Of a DNA stretch of 64,000 nucleotides, positions 12,901 to 24,900 are shown in pieces. The notes below the pieces were generated by a model, which saw nothing but the letters and a program-made list of their open reading frames with translations, was not told the DNA's origin and searched no databases. Made by a program: the position numbers and the translations under genes. The stretch is from NCBI GenBank assembly GCA_022376925.1, contig JAIOJX010000004.1, forward strand, positions 127,559,123 to 127,623,122, written 5' to 3'. Every line of letters begins with the position of its first letter. Within the stretch, counting starts at the first letter, position 1. The DNA is from Tragulus kanchil (lineage: Eukaryota; Chordata; Mammalia; Artiodactyla; Tragulidae).

Positions 12901-15900
12901 ACGTGATGCTCTAATGGCAGAGGAATAGAGTGAACTGAGTTAACTTGGAATAGGGTTAACTTGGTTAGGGTACAGCTTGTGTAAGAATTTTTATCATATT
13001 TCGTTCGGAAGTATCATGTTTCATCTTAAAAATTTGTAAGACTCATGCACTATGTTTGTTTTAATGTAAACATATCTAAAATTAACAGCTTATTTTTTCA
13101 GTTCTTCTCTTCCCCTACTTTTGAATTCAGCACATGCTCCAGAATTGTAGGATGTTTAGTTTATGAATTAACTCAATCCCCTCTTTTTCCTCGTTCTTCC
13201 TACTGTCCAGCTTATGGTTAATAATAGTTCCCACAGGTAAGCATAGTAAGGAAGAAGTAAATGGATGAGTTGCTTTCAAAGAAGTTTATTGGAGATAGAT
13301 TTAAAAAAATAAGGTTTTATTAGATAAAGATTAAAAAAAATATTATAGTGTAAATTGCTATGTTGGCACCACAATTTGGTTCTTCATATTTAAATTTGAA
13401 AAATAGATTTATGTTATCTTACATATTTATACAATCTTTCCTACTGCCATGATGTTTCGAATTCAAGATCAGAAGACAAAATATGTTTCTGAAGAACCTA
13501 GAATAACCTTTGGTTATTTGAATTATATATATATCACTATTTGTCTTACTAGAATTTAATGTGAGAAATTGAAAAATATGTTAACATATTAAAAAATAAA
13601 CTCATGAGGAAGCAAAAATAATATTTTTATAAAAATAACTATATTACTGAGTTAATGAGTAAAGTGGCATTATTTTAGACTTATGCAAGTTTCTGTAGTG
13701 TTTGTCCTGATAGAAGATAGCTAGATTGTCATATCTTCTTCTGTATTCTGTCTCTTGTGATTTTACATGTGATGATACCTCTGGAAAACTTCCATAAGTA
13801 TTGGGAGAGTGAAAAAGATAAATAATATCATTGAATCGCTATGAAAATAGTTTTCACTTTGCAGAATCTCTGAAAATAGTAGGGACTGTCATTTTTTGGA
13901 CCACAATTTGAGAGTTGCTGCCTTAGAAACTGCATTCAGATGAAGAAACCTCAAATGGATTAAATTCAGCTTCTTTGAATTATTCACTAAATATTTTACT
14001 TCAGTTTTATTCAGTGTTTTAAACAATTTAATCTGTAAAATAGCCCAGTGAAAATAAACAGACCCTTGAAACAATTTAGTAATGCCGTAACAAAAATAAT
14101 TCTGTTATCTTTTGAAGAAGAGAGTAATTTGAGGTAGATATCATTTGTGGATCCAGCGGCAGGAAAATTGCTTGTACTGGTGGTAAAATGCAGGGTCAAA
14201 CAAGAGTTGTGTCACAGGACTCCTTGGTTTAGCTAAAAGCAGTTCGCATAAAACGGAAAGCATGCTTACTGAATGAACAGTGGCCTCTATTGGCCAGAGG
14301 AACTATACTTTCACTGGTACTTTTAACAATTGAAGCATGTATTTTTTCCAGCAACATCTTGGCAACTGAGTTAGTAGAAGTTAACGTTAATAATGTAATT
14401 TCCAGGTCACTGTGGTCTTTCTATGCATTTGGAACAGATGTTAAGTTTTCAATGAAAGTATTAATCTTTTTTAGTGCTTCCCTGGTGGCTCAGTGGTTAA
14501 GAATCCACGTTCCAGCGCCAGAGACATGGGTTCAGTCCTTGGGTCAGGAAGATTCCCTGTAGAAGGGAATGGCAACCCACAGAGAGTCACAACAACAATT
14601 AATCTTTTATATTTTAAAGGAAAAGCAAAACCACCTGTTGCTTTGGAATAACTTGCTTTATGAATAGTTCAGGGATACTCATGTTACTTTTTCCACCTGT
14701 TTCATTCATTTAGGAAATTTTTTGTTTGCTTGGGTTTTTTTCAATGTGTGATTTTTTTACTCCCGTCTCTCTCTCTCTAATCCAAGCAGTCCTTCCTGAT
14801 TCTTGCCTCTTTCATTTCCTATTGCTATTTTTCCACTATTCAGCTCCTGCTACTCTTTATCCAATTTAAATTCTCGATGGTGGTTTAGTCACTAAGTTGT
14901 GTTTGACTCTCGTGACCTTATGGACTGTAGTCTGCCAGACTCCTCTGTCTGTGGGATTTCCCAGTAAATACTGGGATGGATTACCATTTCCTTCTCCAGG
15001 GGATCTTCCCAACCCAAAGATCAAACTCAGGTTTCCTGCATTGCAGGAGAATTCTTCACCCACTGAGTAACCAAGGAAGCCCTTCAGTTCTTCTTACTGC
15101 CTGCCTAATTAAGCTGTTATTTATACATCATTTCTTTATTCATGCAGTTTGAGTTTAATATATCACAGGTTTTTTTCTAATTAGTTGGAAGAGATTCAGT
15201 TAAAGGAATTACTTGTCCCTGATACACAGCAAAATACTGGCTAAACCAGAGTGAAACACCCAGTTCTCCACATTTTCAAACCTACACTGGCTCAGGCATC
15301 CTTTTGGTATAAAGGATGACCTGCTTATCTTGACTTTCAGAGCTTGTTTTTGGCCAGTCAGTTATGACCTGTCTCATTATGTTGTTTTTAGACAGACTGC
15401 TCTTCACCATTGCTGTGATCATTGCTTCTGTCTTACTCTTTTCATTTCCACCCCTTTCTACATTATATTCATCTTACAATCTCAGCTGAAATTTTAAATA
15501 TTTCCCTTAAAGAACTCAGTGTTCGTCTAATTCCTTTATAGTGGTTCTACAAACCTATTACCTACTTTTATTGTTCTTTTATTTGTTATATATGTCTTGT
15601 CATTTCAAAAGAGAAATAAAATTAAACTTTTGTTTCAATACATAACTAAATTCAATGACTTTTCCCTCATTGATTTATAAGAAAAGCATTCTCCAATTTA
15701 CACAGAATTTAAAAGTTTCTTTGCACATGTTTTTTCATGAAAAGTAAGAGTGATTTCATCTATAAAAACTTTAATGTACAGATATCCATTGTATAACACT
15801 GCACTTGAGATTCATAGATTAGAATTTTATGCTTGAAATTCTAGAAATTGTTAGATTATATACTTCCTCATTTACAAATAAGGACACTAAAGCATAGAGA

Positions 15901-18900
15901 GGGTTGCTTTGCCAGGGTAGCAGTTTATTGATGTTGGATTTGGCCCTGAAAGCCAATTGGCCTGGCTTCTAGCCAGTTCTTTTTTAGAATATACATTGCA
16001 TATGTCTTACAGTTTTGGGAATTTTTATTGATCAGTAAATATTAAAATACAAATTAGTATCATAAAAATTTAGCATCTTCTCACCCAGTTTCTTATACCT
16101 TTTTTTCCATTCCTCTTCTTTCTTCTCCAACATTTTTGATAAATGAAAGATACTGTTTAAAAGCAAACATGAAAGCTTTTATAGATTCTATGATTATTGG
16201 ACATTTATGGGCATTTATTTTATGGTTGTGGAATAGTATCCTATTTCATTTGAACCTTGTCATTTCACATAATGCTGCTTAAATGATATAAACCATTTAC
16301 AAGTACACTAGCCAATACAGATTTTTCCTTTAAACCTCTAAAGGACTTAACTGGATATTAATTTAGTTATAGTATATCCTCTAATTGTGTCATGATTTAA
16401 GTATTATTTTTCCAAAAGATTCTAAATACAGTTACATCTAGGGCAGGTTAATTAACCTCAATATTTATTACCACCCAAGCAGCAAAAAACATTTTCATCT
16501 ACTCCCACTCTTAAGGATATGCTAATTTGAAATGCTTCATCCACTAAATAGTCTTTTATTTATTAAACAGTAATTAACTACATAATGTTTCCTTGTTTTG
16601 CAAATGGAAGATGCGTGTTACCTGTTTTCAGTATTCCTAATATGTTATGGCCAACTAAACTTTCCATTTAAAGCGGGATTCAACAAAAGTTTTATCACCG
16701 GGGATATAATGTTTCCAACACAATTTCTAAAATACTAAAAGCAGATTATGATAAATTCCTGCCTGCCCTGAAGTAACAAATAACCACGAGTGAGCTCCGC
16801 ATGACAAGGACCTGAGGGTGGCTTCTATGAGGTGAGAGCAGTCTCCACAACAATCCGAAAGAAAATGGAGACTTCAGAAATAATCGATTATAGATTAGTA
16901 AACTGTGCCTTTCAGTATGGCAACAAGCGATAGAGATAGGCAGATTGTTATATTTCAGTTACAACAGTCAAGAGAGGAAAGAAAGTTAGATTATATACTT
17001 CCTCATTTACAAATAAGGACACTAAAGCATAGAGAGGGTTGCTTTGCCAGGGTAGCAGTTTATTGATGTTGGATTTGGCCCTGAAAGCCAATTGGCCTGG
17101 CTTCTAGCCAGTTCTTTTTTAGAATATACATTGCATATGTCTTACAGTTTTGGGAATTTTTATTGATCAGTAAATATTAAAATACAAATTAGTATCATAA
17201 AAATTTAGCATCTTCTCACCCAGTTTCTTATACCTTTTTTTCCATTCCTCTTCTTTCTTCTCCAACATTTTGATAAATGAAAGATACTGTTTAAAAGCAA
17301 ACATGAAAGCTTTTATAGATTCTATGATTATTGGACATTTATGGGCATTTATTTTATGGTTGTGGAATAGTATCCTATTTCATTTGAACCTTGTCATTTC
17401 ACATAATGCTGCTTAAATGATATAAACCATTTACAAGTACACTAGCCAATACAGATTTTTCCTTTAAACCTCTAAAGGACTTAACTGGATATTAATTTAG
17501 TTATAGTATATCCTCTAATTGTGTCATGATTTAAGTATTTTTTTTCCAAAAGATTCTAAATACAGTTACATCTAGGGCAGGTTAATTAACCTCAATATTT
17601 ATTACCACCCAAGCAGCAAAAAACATTTTCATCTACTCCCACTCTTAAGGATATGCTAATTTGAAATGCTTCATCCACTAAATAGTCTTTTATTTATTAA
17701 ACAGTAATTAACTACATAATGTTTCCTTGTTTTGCAAATGGAAGATGCGTGTTACCTGTTTTCAGTATTCCTAATATGTTATGGCCAACTAAACTTTCCA
17801 TTTAAAGCGGGATTCAACAAAAGTTTTATCACCGGGGATATAATGTTTCCAACACAATTTCTAAAATACTAAAAGCAGATTATGATAAATTCCTGCCTGC
17901 CCTGAAGTAACAAATAACCACGAGTGAGCTCCGCATGACAAGGACCTGAGGGTGGCTTCTATGAGGTGAGAGCAGTCTCCACAACAATCCGAAAGAAAAT
18001 GGAGACTTCAGAAATAATCGATTATAGATTAGTAAACTGTGCCTTTCAGTATGGCAACAAGCGATAGAGATAGGCAGATTGTTATATTTCAGTTACAACA
18101 GTCAAGAGAGGAAAGAAAGAGGGCCCAAATCCGAGTTTCACGGTGGGAAGAGTTGGGTTCAGGAGGCGAACTGATAGGACGCACTGATGGTGATATATGA
18201 AGAAGGGGTCAGGAGTTCGTAATACAGTAATATGGTGACAGCTCTTGTCATCACTGATTCACGTTGTCAGCTCAAAAGTTATTTAAAATAGAATTAAGCT
18301 CTGTTTCTCCTCTAGAATAAGCTCCTGTTCTGGAGGAGCTTAACGTTTCGGAAACACTATGCCTTGTTAGTCAACTGATCTATAGTCTATAGACTATTAG
18401 TGGGAAGAAAAGCAATGCTCTTTTCCATGGTAATGATTATTAACATCTGTTGTATCAATTATTAGTTATACTAGCCCTTTGACATGTTCATATGAAGCAG
18501 AAGATTAAAATTGGTGTCTAGGTCTTATAAGTATTCTGTGGTCTTAAACACCTCCATCTGAACAAAATAGGTTTTAAAAGTGTATTAGGAAATAACTTCT
18601 TTTTCTGATTTCTCTCTGTTACAGATGATTACTGTGAATGCTTCCTTGTTTCCTAGCTCTGTGGCAAACTCACTAATAGCAGTTGGAAACGATGGACTCC
18701 AAGAAAGAGACAGAATGGTTCGAGCATGCATTGCCATTATCTGTGAACTAGGTCAGAATTTTCTCTGAGTAATAAAGATGTGGTATATTAGGAAGAAGAT
18801 ACAACATTTTTTAATGCCTTTATTACATGAGTTCTTTAGGTATTGGTTAAAAATAAAGTAGTCATTCATAATAGGTGGTGGACTTGCCATTTAAACAAAT

Positions 18901-21900
18901 TATTTCAAAGTGACATTTGAATTCTTCCATTTGAAAGTTCTACTCATCATCAAATTTAATATATAGAAATTGTCCAAGTTCCAAGTTCCAAGTTCCAGTA
19001 GTTAGAATAAAATCTCTTAAAGTCTGACTCTGAACATTAGTTTACCACACTGTATCTTGATGTTAGTGGAAAATAACAATTCCCTATGCATTAAAAAAAA
19101 AAAAAATTCTAAATACAAAAAGATTATAGATTAGTAAACTGTGCCTTTCAGTATGGCAACAAGCGATAGAGATAGGCAGATTGTTATATTTCAGTTACAA
19201 CAGTCAAGAGAGGAAAGAAAGAGGGCCCAAATCCGAGTTTCACGGTGGGAAGAGTTGGGTTCAGGAGGCGAACTGATAGGACGCACTGATGGTGATATAT
19301 GAAGAAGGGGTCAGGAGTTCGTAATACAGTAATATGGTGACAGCTCTTGTCATCACTGATTCACGTTGTCAGCTCAAAAGTTATTTAAAATAGAATTAAG
19401 CTCTGTTTCTCCTCTAGAATAAGCTCCTGTTCTGGAGGAGCTTAACGTTTCGGAAACACTATGCCTTGTTAGTCAACTGATCTATAGTCTATAGACTATT
19501 AGGGGGAAGAAAAGCAATGCTCTTTTCCATGGTAATGATTATTAACATCTGTTGTATCAATTATTAGTTATACTAGCCCTTTGACATGTTCATATGAAGC
19601 AGAAGATTAAAATTGGTGTCTAGGTCTTATAAGTATTCTGTGGTCTTAAACACCTCCATCTGAACAAAATAGGTTTTAAAAGTGTATTAGGAAATAACTT
19701 CTTTTTCTGATTTCTCTCTGTTACAGATGATTACTGTGAATGCTTCCTTGTTTCCTAGCTCTGTGGCAAACTCACTAATAGCAGTTGGAAACGATGGACT
19801 CCAAGAAAGAGACAGAATGGTTCGAGCATGCATTGCCATTATCTGTGAACTAGGTCAGAATTTTCTCTGAGTAATAAAGATGTGGTATATTAGGAAGAAG
19901 ATACAACATTTTTTAATGCCTTTATTACATGAGTTCTTTAGGTATTGGTTAAAAATAAAGTAGTCATTCATAATAGGTGGTGGACTTGCCATTTAAACAA
20001 ATTATTTCAAAGTGACATTTGAATTCTTCCATTTGAAAGTTCTACTCATCATCAAATTTAATATATAGAAATTGTCCAAGTTCCAAGTTCCAAGTTCCAG
20101 TAGTTAGAATAAAATCTCTTAAAGTCTGACTCTGAACATTAGTTTACCACACTGTATCTTGATGTTAGTGGAAAATAACAATTCCCTATGCATTAAAAAA
20201 AAAAAAAATTCTAAATACAAAAAGATTAAAGAGTTAAACAGGGAAAATACTGGGATAAAAATGGATGACTGTTCTCCAGTCATTGTAAGGAAAGGGAGTT
20301 TTCAATTATCAGAAGAAATCAAGCATTTCAGCAGCTGTAGATTTTATTATTAGGAGATAAGAAAACATGCAGTGCCATAACAAAGAAAAAATAAATATAA
20401 TTACAAACATGATAGATAAGGAACTTATTTTTATACAACTCAGTAGTAAAATAAAGTAATTCTCACAGAAGTACATGGCTAATCAAAGTATTTTAAAAGT
20501 TTAAAAATTCAACCTCCCTTATAACCAGAGAAATATAATTTTAAATGACAAGAGAAGATAATTTTTCCCCACAGAAAGTAGAAATGGTATAGCTTACAGT
20601 TACTCTCACTATAATAAATTAATAATAAAAATTTAAACTAAATGAACAGAAGAGGCAACGCTTATAATTAAGAGTCTAGGGCTTCCCTGGTGGTCCAGTG
20701 GGTAAAGAGTCCACCTTGCAGTGCAAGGGGCACCGGTTCGATCCCTGGTCCGGGAAGACACCATGTGCTGCGGAGGTGTCCAATTACGAGCCAGTGCTCT
20801 GGGGCACACGCGGCGCTGGAGCTGTGCAACGAGAGAGGCCACTACGATGGGAGGCCCACACAGGCTAAAGAAAAAAGATGGATGAAAATAAATGGATAAA
20901 AAAAATTGTGCTTCCCTAGTGGTCCAGTGAGTAAGGACACCACCTTGCAGTGCAAGGGTCGCCAGTTCGATCCCTGGCCTGGGAAGATCCCACATGCCAC
21001 GGAGAGCTGGACCGATGTGTCCAACTACCAAGCTGGAGCTCTGCTGCGACAGAGACCACCGCGATGGGAGGCCCACACAGGCCAAAGAACAAAGACAGAT
21101 GAAAATAGATAAATGAAAGACCAACAGAAGAGGCCAAAAAATAAAATAAAAGGGGCCAAAGTTTTTTTTTTTTTTTTTTAAATTCAGTCTGAAAATACTG
21201 TCCACGATACATGTTGGTTTAGAGAAAAAGTCAGAAATTTCATCAGGGAAATTTTTAAAAAATAAGAAAATTTGACTACCTGTCAGTATATGGAATGCCT
21301 GGAAAGTTGTAGGTTAACTTTTTTTTTTTTCTATTTATTTGGTTGCACTGGGTCTTAGTTAGGGTATGTGGGATCTGACCAGGGGTTGAACCCAGGTCCC
21401 CAGCATTGGGAGCACAGAGTCTTAGCCACTGGACCACCAGGGAAATCCCGTAGGTTAACTTTTTATTATAAGATGCTTTTATAATTACCCCCAAAATAAT
21501 GAAAATAGCAAGTGAACCTAGGAAATAGAAAAAGAAGAAACAAATTTTAAGATAAGCAGGAGGAAAGCAATGATTTGAAGTTTCAGTGAACGAGATCAAT
21601 TATTTAGTTATTTTCTTCCATTGGAGGAAGACAACGACAGATATGCAAACACACTATTGTTACAGATAAACAGAAAGTAGAAATGGTATAGCTTACAGTT
21701 ACTCTCACTATAATAAATTAATAATAAAAATTTAAACTAAATGAACAGAAGAGGCAACGCTTATAATTAAGAGTCTAGGGCTTCCCTGGTGGTCCAGTGG
21801 GTAAAGAGTCCACCTTGCAGTGCAAGGGGCACCGGTTCGATCCCTGGTCCGGGAAGACACCATGTGCTGCGGAGGTGTCCAATTACGAGCCAGTGCTCTG

Positions 21901-24900
21901 GGGCACACGCGGCGCTGGAGCTGTGCAACGAGAGAGGCCACTACGATGGGAGGCCCACACAGGCTAAAGAAAAAAGATGGATGAAAATAAATGGATAAAA
22001 AAAATTGTGCTTCCCTAGTGGTCCAGTGAGTAAGGACACCACCTTGCAGTGCAAGGGTCGCCAGTTCGATCCCTGGCCTGGGAAGATCCCACATGCCACG
22101 GAGAGCTGGACCGATGTGTCCAACTACCAAGCTGGAGCTCTGCTGCGACAGAGACCACCGCGATGGGAGGCCCACACAGGCCAAAGAACAAAGACAGATG
22201 AAAATAGATAAATGAAAGACCAACAGAAGAGGCCAAAAAATAAAATAAAAGGGGCCAAAGTTTTTTTTTTTTTTTTTTTAAATTCAGTCTGAAAATACTG
22301 TCCACGATACATGTTGGTTTAGAGAAAAAGTCAGAAATTTCATCAGGGAAATTTTTAAAAAATAAGAAAATTTGACTACCTGTCAGTATATGGAATGCCT
22401 GGAAAGTTGTAGGTTAACTTTTTTTTTTTTCTATTTATTTGGTTGCACTGGGTCTTAGTTAGGGTATGTGGGATCTGACCAGGGGTTGAACCCAGGTCCC
22501 CAGCATTGGGAGCACAGAGTCTTAGCCACTGGACCACCAGGGAAATCCCGTAGGTTAACTTTTTATTATAAGATGCTTTTATAATTACCCCCAAAATAAT
22601 GAAAATAGCAAGTGAACCTAGGAAATAGAAAAAGAAGAAACAAATTTTAAGATAAGCAGGAGGAAAGCAATGATTTGAAGTTTCAGTGAACGAGATCAAT
22701 TATTTAGTTATTTTCTTCCATTGGAGGAAGACAACGACAGATATGCAAACACACTATTGTTACAGATAAACAGATACACAGCATACACCATTTTTTAAAA
22801 AATGCAAAGGTCGGGCTTCCCCTGGTGGTCCAGTGGATAAAGATACAGCCTTGCAGTGCAAGGGACGCTGGTTCGACCCCTGGCCTGAGAAGATCCCACG
22901 TGCCGCGGAGCAGCTGGACTGATGTGTCCAATTACCGAGCCGGAGCTCTGGAGCACATGTGCCCAGAGCTGGCGCTCTGCGACGACAGAGGCCACCGCGA
23001 TGGGAGGCCCACAGGAGCCAAAGAACAAAGACGGATGAAAATAGAGAAATGAAAGACCAATAGAAGTGGCCTGCCCGTCCCCCTCCCTTCCCACCCCACC
23101 CTCCAAAAGATGAATAAATAATAAAAAAAAATGCAAAAATCAAAGAAATAAAAGCTTAATAGGCTGAGGAAGAGAATATAATAGGAGGTTTGAAAAGTAT
23201 GAGGTTAACTTTTTATATATTTGAAAATCTTATTGAAATTATTGGGTTTTCAAAGAAAATTTTAATTTCCTGTTGACTCAGAAAAGTAAAACAAATGATA
23301 GATCAAAAACCATAGAGGTACTTGAGGAACTAATTGCCTTCAAAAAGACTTCACTTAGTTTTGTCTTAAAAAATTATTTCAAATAAGTCTCATAATCTGA
23401 TTGTGACCATCAAAATATGGAATTTAAGCAATTTAAAAATGAAACTAGCATTTTAAGTACATAAACACACAAATATATATAGATATACACACACACACAT
23501 ACCTACATAAAAAAAAAATATACTAGAATATTTGTTTCAAATCCACCCCATTTAGTTAGGGTATGTGGGATCTGACCAGGGGTTGAACCCAGGTCCCCAG
23601 CATTGGGAGCACAGAGTCTTAGCCACTGGACCACCAGGGAAATCCCGTAGGTTAACTTTTTATTATAAGATGCTTTTATAATTACCCCCAAAATAATGAA
23701 AATAGCAAGTGAACCTAGGAAATAGAAAAAAAGAAACAAATTTTAAGATAAGCAGGAGGAAAGCAATGATTTGAAGTTTCAGTGAACGAGATCAATTATT
23801 TAGTTATTTTCTTCCATTGGAGGAAGACAACGACAGATATGCAAACACACTATTGTTACAGATAAACAGATACACAGCATACACCATTTTTTAAAAAATG
23901 CAAAGGTCGGGCTTCCCCTGGTGGTCCAGTGGATAAAGATACCGCCTTGCAGTGCAAGGGACGCTGGTTCGACCCCTGGCCTGAGAAGATCCCACGTGCC
24001 GCGGAGCAGCTGGACTGATGTGTCCAATTACCGAGCCGGAGCTCTGGAGCACATGTGCCCAGAGCTGGCGCTCTGCGACGACAGAGGCCACCGCGATGGG
24101 AGGCCCACAGGAGCCAAAGAACAAAGACGGATGAAAATAGAGAAATGAAAGACCAATAGAAGTGGCCTGCCCGTCCCCCTCCCTTCCCACCCCACCCTCC
24201 AAAAGATGAATAAATAATAAAAAAAAATGCAAAGATCAAAGAAATAAAAGCTTAATAGGCTGAGGAAGAGAATATAATAGGAGGTTTGAAAAGTATGAGG
24301 TTAACTTTTTATATATTTGAAAATCTTATTGAAATTATTGGGTTTTCAAAGAAAATTTTAATTTCCTGTTGACTCAGAAAAGTAAAACAAATGATAGATC
24401 AAAAACCATAGAGGTACTTGAGGAACTAATTGCCTTCAAAAAGACTTCACTTAGTTTTGTCTTAAAAAATTATTTCAAATAAGTCTCATAATCTGATTGT
24501 GACCATCAAAATATGGAATTTAAGCAATTTAAAAATGAAACTAGCATTTTAAGTACATAAACACACAAATATATATAGATATACACACACACACATACCT
24601 ACATAAAACAAAATAATTAGAATGCTACTATGTTAGCACTAGAATATTTGTTTCAAATCACCACTTATATTCCTTTTTTTTTGGCCACTTTTATTGGTCT
24701 TTCATTTATTTATTTTCATCCATCTTTGTTCTTTGGCCTGTGTGGACCTTCCATTGCAGTGGCCTCTCCTGTAGCAGAGTGCTGGCTTGTAATTGGACAC
24801 ACTGGTCCAGCCATGTGGGATCTTCCCGTGCCGGGGATTGAACCAGCGCCCCTTGCAGTGCAAGGCAGACTCTTTACCCACTGGACCACCAAGGAAGCCC

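Larger units (their letters stand above)
18020..20228. repeat. D6: direct duplication, period 1,102 bp
   Basis: 18020-19127 is repeated at 19122-20228 and duplicates exon E4. Its first 100 bp also occur in D5, giving three copies of that segment. A small (ccaagtt)3 tandem repeat at 18973 is copied at 20075. Confidence 0.95.
20572..22773. repeat. D7: direct duplication, period about 1,100 bp
   Basis: 20572-21672 is repeated at 21671-22773. It carries two CHR-like SINEs and one older SINE in each copy. Confidence 0.95.
22456..24660. repeat. D8: direct duplication, period about 1,096 bp
   Basis: 22456-23544 is repeated at 23553-24660. The end of the left copy (23509-23552) is a deleted, error-rich version of 24605-24660. 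Confidence 0.94.

Noticed and set aside
18020..20228. Mutually exclusive duplicated exons as a regulatory system
   Set aside because: The copies are identical, and the same kind of duplication affects pure intron sequence at the same period, so an exon-specific function is unnecessary.
20690..20760. Possible tRNA genes in SINE heads (B box ggttcgatccctgg)
   Set aside because: The heads are tRNA-derived but diverged, lack a complete cloverleaf and belong to mobile elements.
20633..21205. 190-codon minus-strand open frame (and its copy at 21732)
   Set aside because: It is translation through two adjacent SINEs; the same peptide fragments recur at every SINE in the window.
22760..23143. 127-codon minus-strand frame
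   Set aside because: Reverse strand of a CHR-like SINE.
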